A stretch of DNA of 64,000 nucleotides from Streptomyces sp. CNH099 (GCA_000514715.1 AZWL01000028.1:1-64000); one strand, 5' to 3'. Counted from the stretch's first letter, positions 33,240-40,723 are shown. Translations and numbers: made by a program. The notes: generated by a model not told the origin, from the sequence alone.

Positions 33240-34012
33240 GGCCGCCCACCCCCCGCGGTGGCCAGCTCCCGCTCGGCGGCAGCCTCGGCCTCCAGGCGCA
33301 GGCGGAACTCGCGCAGGGTCAGGGGCCGCTTCACGCCGCCTACCTGCTCGCGAAGGATGGTGACGGGCTTGCCGAGGTGCTCGCGGATCGCCTGCTCGTC
33401 GCGCTCGGCCTCGCGGTACCGGTCCGGGTCGTTCTCCCAGAGCGCAGCCCAGTGCCTCTTGCCCGCGCGGACGCACTTGCCGAAGCAGTTGTTGTGCTCC
33501 GCCCAGGCATAGATCCGGGGCGGCTCGATGCCCACGGCGCGGACCTCGGCGAGCAGTTCCGCCTTGCTCCGTGAGGGCTCCCACCGGTTGCACAGCGGGA
33601 ACTGCACACGCCACGGCTTCCAGTTGCGGGCGATGCCGGGGATGCGCGCCCGGTCTCGCTTGGTGTTCTCGATGCCGATGTAGACGATGGTGTCGGCCGG
33701 GTCGGCGTTGGCCTCCATCCACTCCCGGCACGGCTTCTGCTTCAGCAGGTGGGAGCACGGGGCGAGTCGGGAGTTGCCGAGGAACCGCACGTCGTGGAAC
33801 AGCTCGAACGGGGTCCGGCCGTCGGAGACGATGACCGGCTCCAGCCCGAGGTATGCGGAGGTTTCCTTGACGAAGCGCCACAGGTCGGGGTCCTCGCTGC
33901 CCGCGTCGGCGGCAAGGAGGACCATGTCGTCAGTGCCGTGCCGCTCGGCGACCCGCATCGCCGCAGCGCATGAGCCGATGCCGCCGGAGTACTGGACGAT
34001 GTGCCGAGTCAC
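33236..34012 (-). CDS. PP-loop / PAPS-reductase-like protein
   Basis: A 258-residue protein with the PP-loop at its N terminus (IVQYSGGIGSCAAAMRV, an SGGxxS motif) that binds ATP pyrophosphate in PAPS reductases and N-type ATP pyrophosphatases. RLAPCSHLLKQKPCREWM resembles the family's Cys-containing region, and NNCFGKCVRAGKRHW could bind a cluster. In mobile elements such proteins are linked to DNA sulphur or base modification and to tRNA-type thiolation. Coupled to genes on both sides. Confidence 0.75.
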   Translation of the reverse strand: MTRHIVQYSGGIGSCAAAMRVAERHGTDDMVLLAADAGSEDPDLWRFVKETSAYLGLEPVIVSDGRTPFELFHDVRFLGNSRLAPCSHLLKQKPCREWMEANADPADTIVYIGIENTKRDRARIPGIARNWKPWRVQFPLCNRWEPSRSKAELLAEVRAVGIEPPRIYAWAEHNNCFGKCVRAGKRHWAALWENDPDRYREAERDEQAIREHLGKPVTILREQVGGVKRPLTLREFRLRLEAEAAAERELATAGGGRP

Positions 34013-34701
34013 GTCTCACTCACCTCGCCGCCGTGGCCGGTGCACCGCGCGGCTTCGAGCCGCACCTGCTCAAGGTCGGCCGGGTGGGTGATGTGCCGCT
34101 CGTGGGGCTGGTTGTGCCGGCAGCGGGCGCTGCCGGTGAGGCGGCGGGAGTCGACGTCGTAGTGAAGGTGCGTGTGGTTGTCGATGCGGGCCGTGGCGCT
34201 GGTGCCGTCGGCGGCGCCGTGCCAGTCCGATCGTTCGGCGAGCAGCATCTCTTCGCCGGCGCCGGCCCAGGTGAGGAGGAACTCCTGGTCCGCTGCGTCG
34301 GCGGCCGTGTGGGGGAGGTGGTGGTCCAGCTCGGGGTGGATGCGGACGGGGGGCTTCGGGCGGTGGTACGGCTCTTGTTCGTGGTCGGTTTCGTCTTCCG
34401 CGGAGGCGGGCTGCAGGAAGGCGACGGGCAGTTCGCGGAGCTGCCCTGCCTGGTGCGCGGCCACGGCCCGGCGGGCCTGCATCGCCAGGAGCTTCGTCAG
34501 GTCCGGGCCCTCCTCCAGCGTCGAGCCCTCGCGGCTGATCTGCGCGGCCAGCGTCACCCACGTCTCGGATGCGACGTCTTCCGCCAGGTGCGGCGGGGCG
34601 CCGGACATCTGCGCGTAGTCGATGACGCGGTTGTGGTGCTTTCGGTAGAGCCGGTCCAGCTGCTCGGCGGCGGCCGGGCTCAGCGCAGTGGGAGTCGTCA
34701 C
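34009..34701 (-). CDS. Sigma-factor-region-2-like protein
   Basis: A 230-residue protein from GTG after GGAGGTCC. Residues about 15-55 (LDRLYRKHHNRVIDYAQMSG then LAEDVASETWVTL) resemble ECF sigma region 2. Region 4 is not evident; the C-terminal half is His/Asp/Glu-rich (IDNHTHLHYDVDSRRLTGSA). It may be a divergent sigma or an anti/partner factor controlling this operon. Confidence 0.55.
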   Translation of the reverse strand: MTTPTALSPAAAEQLDRLYRKHHNRVIDYAQMSGAPPHLAEDVASETWVTLAAQISREGSTLEEGPDLTKLLAMQARRAVAAHQAGQLRELPVAFLQPASAEDETDHEQEPYHRPKPPVRIHPELDHHLPHTAADAADQEFLLTWAGAGEEMLLAERSDWHGAADGTSATARIDNHTHLHYDVDSRRLTGSARCRHNQPHERHITHPADLEQVRLEAARCTGHGGEVSET

Positions 34702-35222
34702 GAGGACCTCCACCTTTCGAAGATGTTGGCGGGGAGCTGGTGGCGGACCTTGGCGCACAGGGCGGTGCTGGGTATCCACAGCCGTTGGCGGCCGCTGACG
34801 GGGTGCACCGGCTGGCGGAGCGGCTGCGGGGCGGACATCTCCCAGTGCCAGCGGCCGGGGTCGGCCCAGCGTGGTGAGCACGTGCCGTCGCACTGATGGA
34901 CGCCGGTCAGCAGCGCCACGCCGATGACGGCGCCGTGCAGGTCCTTGTGGGGCAGGTCGTCGGAGAGGGCGGCCATCGCCGTGCGGTCCCGCCCCTGACC
35001 TGCGTGGATCATGACCGGGCCGCGATATGCGGTCGTCCATCCACGGTTCTCGATGTCCTTGCCTGCGTAGGTGATCGCGCTGGCCCAGGGCTGGTGCAGC
35101 GTGAGCGCGCGCATCACGGCCGTCCCCGCTTCGCCGGCGATGCGGTCCTCGTCCCGTCGGGCTGGCCGAGGGCGTCGTTGGGGGGTGTTCGTGTTCGTGT
35201 GGCCGCGGTGCGCCACGGCCAT
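34698..35222 (-). CDS. ASCH-domain-like protein
   Basis: The core begins MRALTLHQPWASAITYAGKD and IENRGWTTAYRGPVMIHAG, the typical start of ASCH (PUA-like) RNA-binding domain proteins, followed by GAVIGVALLTGVHQC. The frame extends 36 residues upstream to ATG 35222 next to GGAGG; a start at 35114 would give the bare domain. ASCH proteins bind RNA or modified bases and sometimes hydrolyse modified nucleosides. Confidence 0.75.
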   Translation of the reverse strand: MAVAHRGHTNTNTPQRRPRPARRDEDRIAGEAGTAVMRALTLHQPWASAITYAGKDIENRGWTTAYRGPVMIHAGQGRDRTAMAALSDDLPHKDLHGAVIGVALLTGVHQCDGTCSPRWADPGRWHWEMSAPQPLRQPVHPVSGRQRLWIPSTALCAKVRHQLPANIFERWRSS

Positions 35223-35312
35223 CACCTCCTTCGGGTACGTGCGGTGGCCTCCTCGTCGTCGGAGGCGCGTCGGGCAGATCGTGGTCCGCGCCTGGCCGCG
35301 GGGGCGTCTGGG

Positions 35313-35792
35313 TCACAGGCGCCGGACGGCGCGGGCACTGAGGCGGCCGTGTTCGACGAGTGCGGCGGCGATGCGCAGCGTCTTCTTCCACTTCTGGGTG
35401 ACGTGCTGGCGTGCGTGGGCGGCGTTCTTCTCCTGCTGCGCGGAGGCCGGCGCCAACCGCTCGATGACTTCCAGGTCGTGGCGGGAGGAGGCGCGGACGA
35501 TGTCCATGCGGCGGGGTGTCCACAGGTGGGTCTGTTCCATCCAGACCTGCTGGGCCTCGATGCCGGCGTGGAGGACGGGCAGGAACCTCACGTCGTGGCT
35601 GCGTCGGTCGACGCTGACGCCGCCGTCGACGAGTCCGTCGGGGCCGCGTCGGATCTCGACGTAGCGGATGTGGCCGCCGAGGGCGAGCGTGGAGATGGTG
35701 TGGCCTGCTTCGTGGACGGCGCACCAGAAGTTGTACTGGGTGGTGTCGAAGCCCAGGGCCTTGCGTACGTCGTTGCTGCTGGCACGGGTCAC
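35313..35792 (-). CDS. HExxH metalloprotease-like protein
   Basis: A 159-residue protein from GTG 35792, coupled to the previous gene. It has CAVHEAGHTISTLALGG, an HExxH zinc motif like M41/FtsH-type peptidases in a minimal form, followed by LHAGIEAQQVWMEQTH, where an additional acidic ligand could lie. No ATPase domain. Substrate unknown; a regulator-cleaving role is possible. Confidence 0.6.
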   Translation of the reverse strand: MTRASSNDVRKALGFDTTQYNFWCAVHEAGHTISTLALGGHIRYVEIRRGPDGLVDGGVSVDRRSHDVRFLPVLHAGIEAQQVWMEQTHLWTPRRMDIVRASSRHDLEVIERLAPASAQQEKNAAHARQHVTQKWKKTLRIAAALVEHGRLSARAVRRL

Positions 35793-36127
35793 GGCGGCTT
35801 TGTGGATTCGTCGCGGATATGGCGGGAGGCGGAGGCGCCGTGCTGCTGCTGGTCGGTGAGCGCGTCGAGTTCTGCGTCCAGGTCGACTCCGGCGCGGGTG
35901 AGGGCGGCGTGGAGAGCGCCCGCGGACCGGGCCGCAGCCTGGAGGGCTGCGCGCTGATCGGCGGTGGCGCGTGGCGGCACTGGAGTGGTGAGGGTGGTGT
36001 GGATGTGCCGGGCCAGTACCTGGCGTATCGTGCGCAGTTCGTCGGTCATGAGGGTCGCTTCGCTCGGTGTCGCTCCGGCGCGCGGTCGGCGTTTTGTTCG
36101 CGGCGGCCGGGTCGACGGGATGGTCAT
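35789..36127 (-). CDS. Hypothetical 112-aa protein
   Basis: ATG 36127 overlaps the stop of the gene at 36124-36297 (ATGA), which favours this start over ATG 36049. Basic N terminus and helical, Ala-rich body (QRAALQAAARSAGALHAALT). Family unknown. Confidence 0.5.
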   Translation of the reverse strand: MTIPSTRPPRTKRRPRAGATPSEATLMTDELRTIRQVLARHIHTTLTTPVPPRATADQRAALQAAARSAGALHAALTRAGVDLDAELDALTDQQQHGASASRHIRDESTKPP

Positions 36128-36297
36128 GTATCGCCCCCTGGCGGGGACGTGCGGCGATCAGCCGCGGGGGTTGGGGGCAGCGCCGCGAGGGCGATCTCCC
36201 GCGCCTCGCGGTTGAACCGCGAGCGGCACAGGCTGATCGTGTACGCGGACCCCACCGCATCCGGCATCGGGACCGGGGTCGTATCGATGGCGATCAC
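36124..36297 (-). CDS. Small 57-aa protein
   Basis: GTG 36297 overlaps the previous stop (CAGTGA), and the stop overlaps the next ATG. The product (VIAIDTTPVPMPDAVGSAYT, later CRSRFNREAREIALAAL) has no known domain. Coupling on both sides is the main evidence. Confidence 0.5.
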   Translation of the reverse strand: MIAIDTTPVPMPDAVGSAYTISLCRSRFNREAREIALAALPPTPAADRRTSPPGGDT

Positions 36298-36584
36298 TGG
36301 GCACCGCCGTCGGCCAGGGGTCGGGGGGTGCCGGTGCGGGTCTCGTACAGCGCCTCGCGGTGCTGCTCCATCGCCTCTTCACGGGTGGCTGCACGCTGCG
36401 ACTGCTTGTCGATGACGAGGCCGCCGAGGAGCATCCCCGAGTGCCGCTTGTCGGCGGAGTCGTCGAAGATGACTGTGTCGTAGCAGCCCCGCTTGATGCG
36501 GACCGTCGATACGGTGAGAGCGATCTCGTCACCACGCTTGACCTGCGTGATGCGCACAGGCTTCGGGATCGCCATGTCACTCAC
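36294..36584 (-). CDS. Hypothetical 96-aa protein
   Basis: GTG 36584 overlaps the stop of the gene before it. Beta-rich (VRITQVKRGDEIALTVSTVR, YDTVIFDDSADKRHSGMLLG) and then helical. Resembles small phage proteins without a named family. Confidence 0.55.
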   Translation of the reverse strand: MSDMAIPKPVRITQVKRGDEIALTVSTVRIKRGCYDTVIFDDSADKRHSGMLLGGLVIDKQSQRAATREEAMEQHREALYETRTGTPRPLADGGAQ

Positions 36585-36784
36585 CGCCCGTCTGCGCGTC
36601 GCGCAGGGCGTCGATCGTTGGTCCCGCGGGCGAAGTTACGCTCGGCCTCCGCGTCGCTGCTTCGGGCGCAGTCGGCTTGCCCGGCCGGGCAGGGGCACGA
36701 GCCGCCGGGAGCGCATGGGTCGGCTTCGATCGGGACGCTCGCGTTGGAGGTCGTCCGGTCGGGAGTAGGGGGTGTTGAAGGCAT
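36581..36784 (-). CDS. Small Cys-containing protein, 67 aa
   Basis: ATG 36784 follows AGAAGGGCC. The peptide contains CAPGGSCPCPAGQADC, a Cys-rich segment that may bind metal, and a basic tail. It is first in the coupled series running to 29.3 kb. A Cys-rich head gene of an operon could be regulatory. Confidence 0.5.
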   Translation of the reverse strand: MPSTPPTPDRTTSNASVPIEADPCAPGGSCPCPAGQADCARSSDAEAERNFARGTNDRRPARRADGR

Positions 36785-36841
36785 GCGAAGGCCCTTCTTT
36801 TAGGGGTGGTGAGGGTGGGCAGGGGGTGGTCTGGGTGGTGC

Positions 36842-36881
36842 GGCCCCGTGGGCGGGTGCGGTGGTCACCGCCCACGGGGCC
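36842..36881. terminator. 16-bp hairpin
   Basis: ggccccgtgggcgg at 36842-36855 pairs with 36868-36881, and the stem extends inward with one bulged G. It lies between the gene at 37008-37148 and the gene at 36581-36784 (both minus strand), as a terminator or attenuator. The span 36785-37007 holds no gene. Confidence 0.55.
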
Positions 36882-37007
36882 GGGATCGGGCCGCGGGTGT
36901 GCTTCTCGGCGGCGGGGCAGGGTGGTGATCGGCGTGGCGCCGGGGTTGTCGCCGCGGTCCGGGTCCGGCAGGCGGTGGTTCGCCTGTTCCTGTCGGGCCT
37001 GCGGTAG

Positions 37008-37148
37008 TCAGGTGCCGGGGTGGGGAATGTGGTGGCCGGGCGCCGTGACGGCGGGGATGCCGTCGAGGTCCTGGGGACGGGGCGGGATGGCGGCGAGTGT
37101 CTCGCGTGTGACCGTGCTGCAGGTGTTGTCGAGGGCCGTGGTGGTCAC
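37008..37148 (-). CDS. Small 46-aa protein
   Basis: GTG 37148 overlaps the stop of the gene before it (GTGA). The product VTTTALDNTCSTVTRETLAA continues with IPPRPQDLDGIPAVTAPG. Translational coupling is the main support. Confidence 0.45.
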   Translation of the reverse strand: MTTTALDNTCSTVTRETLAAIPPRPQDLDGIPAVTAPGHHIPHPGT

Positions 37149-37378
37149 GGCGTACTCGGCGCCTCAGCCGGTTCGTACCAGCGGTCGTTCTCCGGCCCGC
37201 GGGCGATGAGGAGTCCGGCGCGGCAGAGTGCTTCGGCGTCTGCGCGGGCGGTGGTCCGCTTCGGCACTTTGAGGTTGCGGTTGGCGGTGTGGATGTCGCC
37301 GGTGGTGATCTTCGTGCGGTTGCGGATCTGTTCCCATAGGCGGTGCTGGCGGGGGGACAGGGCGATCGTGTGGGTCAT
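37145..37378 (-). CDS. Winged-helix-like protein, 77 aa
   Basis: ATG 37378 overlaps the stop of the DUF6197-like gene. LSPRQHRLWEQIRNRTKITT then RTTARADAEALCRAGLLIAR has the layout of a winged helix-turn-helix. Probably DNA-binding. Confidence 0.55.
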   Translation of the reverse strand: MTHTIALSPRQHRLWEQIRNRTKITTGDIHTANRNLKVPKRTTARADAEALCRAGLLIARGPENDRWYEPAEAPSTP

Positions 37379-37983
37379 CGCTTGGCCTCCCGGGCGGCGT
37401 TTGCGGCGGTGCGTACGAGGTCGAGGGCCTGTTCGCGGGTGCGGCTGGGGTGGTCGTTCCACTCCCAGTACGTGCCGTTGATGCCGCGGTCCTGCAGTTC
37501 GGCGTCGAGGTAGCCGCCGGCGGTCAGGGCGGTGTCCTGGTCGCCGTAGCCGAGGCGGTAGAGCACGGCCTGGGCGCCGAGGATGCAGCGGCGGCCGCTG
37601 CGGCTGCGCAGTGACCCGCGTTCCCAGCCGTACCGCTCGATGACGAGCGCGGTCAGTTCCAGGTGTTCGGCGACCGTGACGCGGCGGCGGCCGCCGTTCA
37701 GGGGCCGCAGGGCGGTGAGGGCCCAGTCGGGCAGGTAGCGCAGGAGCCGGCCGGGGACGGCGTGCGGCTTCGTGGCCGCGCCGGGGGCGGGGGCCGGGGG
37801 GAGGCTGCGCAGGGCGTCGCGGATCAGGTCGGCGGTGGGGCGGGTCACCAGGGGGTGGGCGGTGGCCGGGCCGGTGGCGCGGGCGCGTGCGGCGAGGTAG
37901 TGCTCGATCTCGGCGACGAGCTGGGCGCCGGCGTCGTGTCCGTCGGGGTGACTTGCCTTGGAGGGGTGGAGCGTGCGCATCAT
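37375..37983 (-). CDS. DUF6197-like protein
   Basis: A 202-residue protein from ATG after AGGAGGC. The C-terminal half (ELTALVIERYGWERGSLRSR, RRCILGAQAVLYR, YWEWNDHPSRTREQALDLVR) matches the pattern of DUF6197, found on actinobacterial plasmids and phages. The N-terminal half is Ala/Arg/Pro-rich. Function unknown. It is preceded by a nested hairpin repeat at 38026-38067. Confidence 0.65.
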   Translation of the reverse strand: MMRTLHPSKASHPDGHDAGAQLVAEIEHYLAARARATGPATAHPLVTRPTADLIRDALRSLPPAPAPGAATKPHAVPGRLLRYLPDWALTALRPLNGGRRRVTVAEHLELTALVIERYGWERGSLRSRSGRRCILGAQAVLYRLGYGDQDTALTAGGYLDAELQDRGINGTYWEWNDHPSRTREQALDLVRTAANAAREAKR

Positions 37984-38025
37984 CAGGTATGCCTCCTGCG
38001 CTCGGTTCCGGGTGTGGGTAGGGGT

Positions 38026-38067
38026 GGGGCGCCCCCTGGAGCTGTCCAGGCGGAAAGGGGGCGCCCC
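38026..38067. repeat. Nested hairpin repeat, copy 1
   Basis: Outer arms ggggcgccccc (38026-38036) and its complement (38057-38067) enclose an inner hairpin cctgga-gctg-tccagg (38035-38050). The upstream 14 bases read gtgtgggtaggggt. On the coding (minus) strand it lies after the gene at 38094-38408 and before the next. It is the best-conserved member of the family. Confidence 0.85.
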
Positions 38068-38093
38068 GGGTTGGGTGGTCGACCAGCGGGGAG

Positions 38094-38408
38094 TCAGCCG
38101 ACCGGGTAGTCGGCCACCTCCTCGGGGGTGGGCTCGATGGGTTTCGTGCCTTCCATCGGCTCCCACTGCAGGCGGGCGGGCTTGCGGCGGTCGCCGCGGG
38201 CGTTGCCGGGCGCCATGTCGCGCGCGCGGAGGATGCCGTCGGGCTGATCCTCGGCCATGGCCTGGTGATGCTCGGGGCAGCCGTACAGGCCGTGGGCCTT
38301 CCGCTCGCCGCAGAAGACCTGGCCGCTGTTGTGCCAGCTCCCGACCTGAATCTGGTAGCCGCAGATCTGCCCGCCGCGGAAGGGTTCCCTCGGCAGCGTC
38401 TTCTTCAC
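38094..38408 (-). CDS. Hypothetical 104-aa protein, Cys/His
   Basis: GTG 38408 has GGGAGAGATC upstream. It includes ICGYQIQVG, VFCGERKAHGLYGCPEHHQA, a C...C...C..HH arrangement for zinc. Basic at the centre. Member of the small-gene array. Confidence 0.6.
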   Translation of the reverse strand: MKKTLPREPFRGGQICGYQIQVGSWHNSGQVFCGERKAHGLYGCPEHHQAMAEDQPDGILRARDMAPGNARGDRRKPARLQWEPMEGTKPIEPTPEEVADYPVG

Positions 38409-38457
38409 GATCTCTCCCAAAGGGGTTCGGCCCTCGTCGGTTGTGCGGTGGTAGGGG

Positions 38458-38499
38458 TGGGGCGCCCCCCTGGAGCCGTCCAGGCGGGGGAGCGCTCCG
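38458..38499. repeat. Nested hairpin repeat, variant
   Basis: Reads gggcgcccccctggagccgt then ccaggcgggggagcgctccg: inner hairpin intact, right outer arm diverged. The leader ggtaggggt is conserved. Follows the gene at 38506-38703 on the minus strand. Confidence 0.65.
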
Positions 38500-38505
38500 G
38501 CTTGG

Positions 38506-38703
38506 TCAGTTCGTCGCGTCGTAGGCGTCGGGGCGCTGGCACTCGTCGCGGGCGACCGGACGCGCGCGCCACTTCGTCTTGGAAGGTGGGTAGGTCTCGC
38601 ACCCCGCGTCGCTGCACGGTTTGCGCAGCTCGGGGATGTTGACGTCGCTGCTCACCGTGTCGTCCATGCAGTCGCGGCAGGCGCAGTGGGTGTATCCGCT
38701 CAC
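38506..38703 (-). CDS. Small zinc-ribbon-like protein, 65 aa
   Basis: GTG 38703 after GAGGAACGAGGAA. Contains HCACRDCMDD and later CSDAGCETY and DECQ, a Cys-rich pattern for metal binding. Array member; function unknown. Confidence 0.55.
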   Translation of the reverse strand: MSGYTHCACRDCMDDTVSSDVNIPELRKPCSDAGCETYPPSKTKWRARPVARDECQRPDAYDATN

Positions 38704-38746
38704 GAAGTTCCTCGTTCCTCTCGGGTTGAGCTGGGGCGCCCGGAGC

Positions 38747-38779
38747 GCCCGGTGCCGCGTCGAGGCGCGGGCACCGGGC
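38747..38779. repeat. Hairpin between array genes
   Basis: gcccggtgcc (38747-38756) pairs with 38770-38779. Just outside it ggggcgcccggagcgccc repeats the GGGCGCC core of the array hairpins, so it may be a diverged family member. Confidence 0.5.
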
Positions 38780-38787
38780 AGCCGGGT

Positions 38788-38985
38788 TCACTCGTCCGTC
38801 TCGCCCGGGTCTTCCGGACCAAGGATCTTGTCGACGAGCGCCTTCGAGCCCTGCTTGCGGGCGGTTGCGATCCGGGCGCGGGCGGTGCGGGCGGCGCGCG
38901 CGGCCTGGCGGCCCTTGCCCGGTCCCGCCGGCGGCGGCTCCGCGCCGGGGGGGTACTGCGGCTGGAAGGGGTTGATCTTGGGCAT
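38788..38985 (-). CDS. Small basic/acidic 65-aa protein
   Basis: ATG 38985 follows GGAGGTAGCC. Pro-rich N terminus (MPKINPFQPQYPPGAEPPPA), basic Ala/Arg middle helix (RQAARAARTARARIATARKQ), acidic end. Possibly nucleic-acid-binding. Confidence 0.55.
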   Translation of the reverse strand: MPKINPFQPQYPPGAEPPPAGPGKGRQAARAARTARARIATARKQGSKALVDKILGPEDPGETDE

Positions 38986-39018
38986 GGGTGGGCTACCTCC
39001 GGTGTGGTGTGGGATGGG

Positions 39019-39041
39019 CCGGGCGCCCGATCGGCGCCCGG
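39019..39041. repeat. Short GGGCGCC hairpin
   Basis: ccgggcgcc (39019-39027) pairs with ggcgcccgg (39033-39041) around cgatc. It occupies the place where other array boundaries carry the nested repeat. Confidence 0.5.
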
Positions 39042-39102
39042 AGCTTCAGCGGCTGGCTCGTACTGGCCGGAAGGGGACGCGGGAGGTGCGGCAGCGTCGG
39101 CT

Positions 39103-39279
39103 TCAGTGCTGGCGGCGGTTGGCCTCGGCGATCTCGTCCATGTCGATCCCCGCGTCGAGGGCTTCCTTGACGGCCTTGTGGAGGGTGTCGGGGTCGGAGC
39201 CGCAGCCGCTTTCGGCGTGCTCGCGTACGGCGGCGGCCGCCCGGAGCAGCAGCGTCTGCCGGGGTGTCGTGTCGACCAC
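39103..39279 (-). CDS. Small 58-aa helical protein
   Basis: GTG 39279 after GGAGACGATC. Product VVDTTPRQTLLLRAAAAVRE, then DPDTLHKAVKEALDAGIDMD. Two helices; no family. Array member. Confidence 0.5.
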   Translation of the reverse strand: MVDTTPRQTLLLRAAAAVREHAESGCGSDPDTLHKAVKEALDAGIDMDEIAEANRRQH

Positions 39280-39333
39280 TGTGATCGTCTCCGTCTCCTT
39301 GTCGCGCGGTTGTGCGGGGCGAGGGGGTGGGGT

Positions 39334-39375
39334 GGGGCGCCCCCTGGAGCTGTCCAGGCGGAAAGGGGGCGCCCC
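39334..39375. repeat. Nested hairpin repeat, copy 3
   Basis: Outer arms 39334-39344 and 39365-39375 are identical to those at 38026-38067, as are the inner hairpin and the spacer cggaaa. It lies 5 bases after the stop of the gene at 39381-39695. Confidence 0.85.
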
Positions 39376-39380
39376 GGCGG

Positions 39381-39695
39381 TCAGAGCTTCAGGCGGTATT
39401 CGTCGGCCAGCTCGCCGACGCCGCGCAGCTGGTCGGCGGCAAGCTCCAGCAGCACACGCTGCTGGGCCCAGCCACCGAACGTGAGCTGGGCGAGGGTGTT
39501 GGCCGCGGTGTCCAGGTCGGCGCTCCCGCTGATGTTGGTCCCGGCGAGAACGATGCTGGCGAGGCTCAACTGCCTGACGAAGTCCTCCAGCGTCGTGGCC
39601 GGCTCCTCGTCGGCGATGAGCGCGATATCGTCCGCGTAGCTGCTGAGCAGCTTCGATTCCGCGGCAGCGGCGTTCGGGTGAACGGTCTTCGACAT
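39381..39695 (-). CDS. Hypothetical 104-aa protein
   Basis: ATG 39695 after AGGAGGAT. Helical (SKLLSSYADDIALIADEEPA, FGGWAQQRVLLELAADQLRG). A GGGACAG leader hairpin precedes it at 39711-39727 and a nested hairpin follows it. Function unknown. Confidence 0.6.
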   Translation of the reverse strand: MSKTVHPNAAAAESKLLSSYADDIALIADEEPATTLEDFVRQLSLASIVLAGTNISGSADLDTAANTLAQLTFGGWAQQRVLLELAADQLRGVGELADEYRLKL

Positions 39696-39710
39696 TCCAT
39701 CCTCCTGGTT

Positions 39711-39727
39711 GCCGGGGCTGTCCCGAC
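39711..39727 (-). promoter_or_regulatory. GGGACAG leader hairpin
   Basis: On the minus strand GTCGGGACAGCCCCGGC, about eight bases before the AGGAGG of the gene at 39381-39695. Same motif and position as at 42304-42320, 42882-42898 and 41273-41288. Confidence 0.5.
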
Positions 39728-39816
39728 TCCCCTCCTGCGCCGTACGTGACGAGCGGAAGAGGGCAACCGGGCGGCCCTGCGGCCGCGGGCGGCGGTCTGC
39801 GCGGGGTGGGGAGGGC

Positions 39817-39865
39817 CGAGGGCGCCCCCGGGGGGCCCGTCTCCAGGCGGAAGGGGGCGCCCTCG
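39817..39865. repeat. Nested hairpin repeat, variant
   Basis: cgagggcgccccc (39817-39829) pairs with gggggcgccctcg (39853-39865); both arms carry the same compensating change from the consensus, which supports selection on pairing. The inner part is diverged. Confidence 0.7.
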
Positions 39866-39949
39866 GCGGTCGGCGGCTGGGGCAGTCGAGGGTGTCGCCC
39901 TTGCGGTCGGCTTTGTGGAAGGGCGTGCCGGGCCGCTGTGCTGAGCGGG

Positions 39950-40483
39950 TTACACGGTGGTGTTCCAGCGGTTCTTGCGGAGAATCTTCTTGGCCTGCTC
40001 GTGGCACTTTTTGAGCACGCGGAAGTCTGATTCAGAAATCCGTCGCCTTTTCTCAAGGATTCTTTTCGCGTCCCGCTGGACGTCCTTGAGTTCCTTCTCG
40101 TCGGGTGCGTTGAGCTTGGCCGTCATCCGGTCGGCGATCTCCAGCCAGCCCACTTCTTCGATGCCCTCGATGATACCGTCGAGAGGGCCCGCGACCTGCG
40201 GGGTCGGCTCGTGCAGTGCCCGCAGTCCCTCGGGCCGCTGGTTGAGGTAGACGATGTCGTGGTGCGACAGCACATCTTTCGCGGCCATCGTCGCGCTGAC
40301 CATGTGCATGTGCCAGAAGCGCGAGTAGTGCGTGACCTGGTAGCGGTTGACACATTCTTCATCTTCGTAGGGGGCGAGGTTGCGGGCCATCTCGACGACC
40401 CCCCAGAGTTCGTCGCCGACCCTCACAGCCCGTTCGAGCTTCTTGGCGTCGCCTCGCGTACTTCGGTAGACACCCTGGGACAT
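39950..40483 (-). CDS. Hypothetical 177-aa protein, lower GC
   Basis: ATG 40483 after GGAGAAACG. It is Lys/Glu-rich, unusual here (ELKDVQRDAKRILEKRRRIS, CHEQAKKILRKNRW), with a globular N-terminal part (RYQVTHYSRFWHMHMVSATM). GC is lower than in the neighbours, suggesting recent transfer. Function unknown. Confidence 0.6.
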   Translation of the reverse strand: MSQGVYRSTRGDAKKLERAVRVGDELWGVVEMARNLAPYEDEECVNRYQVTHYSRFWHMHMVSATMAAKDVLSHHDIVYLNQRPEGLRALHEPTPQVAGPLDGIIEGIEEVGWLEIADRMTAKLNAPDEKELKDVQRDAKRILEKRRRISESDFRVLKKCHEQAKKILRKNRWNTTV

Positions 40484-40534
40484 GGCGTTTCTCCAATCGG
40501 TCCATCGCCGGGAAAGCGGAGTGTGGGTAGGGGT

Positions 40535-40574
40535 GGGGCGCCCTGGGAGCTGTCCAGGCGAAGGGGGGCGCCCC
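40535..40574. repeat. Nested hairpin repeat, variant
   Basis: ggggcgccc-tgggagctgtccagg-cgaa-ggggggcgcccc with the leader gtgtgggtaggggt at 40521-40534. Right arm intact, left arm shortened by two bases. Confidence 0.75.
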
Positions 40575-40602
40575 GTGCGGGGGTTGTCCTGCGGACAAAC
40601 CG

Positions 40603-40675
40603 CGTCGCGTTCAGTGAGCGGGGCGGGGGCGGCGGTGCGGCCGTCGATGGCCAGTCCCGCTCACCGAACGCGACG
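40603..40675. repeat. 20-bp inverted repeat
   Basis: cgtcgcgttcagtgagcggg (40603-40622) pairs with 40656-40675 with a single mismatch, around a 33-base loop. It lies downstream (minus strand) of the gene at 40724-41254 and is not the array family. Candidate terminator or recombination site. Confidence 0.6.
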
Positions 40676-40723
40676 GTGTGGCCGCGTCACTGCCGTACGG
40701 GCCGTCCCGGGGCGCGGTCGGTT

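Noticed and set aside
32050..33249. One long minus-strand frame covering 32050-33249 as a single gene
   Set aside because: The upstream part is Arg/Pro/Ser-rich shadow sequence; the real genes are the WhiB-like protein, the small frameshifted gene and the 64-aa membrane protein, each with its own start.
18615..36784. Interpreting the modification genes as a complete restriction-modification or Dnd/BREX system
   Set aside because: No restriction nuclease, DndD/E, PglZ or BrxC-like protein can be seen; only methyltransferases and modification-type enzymes are present.
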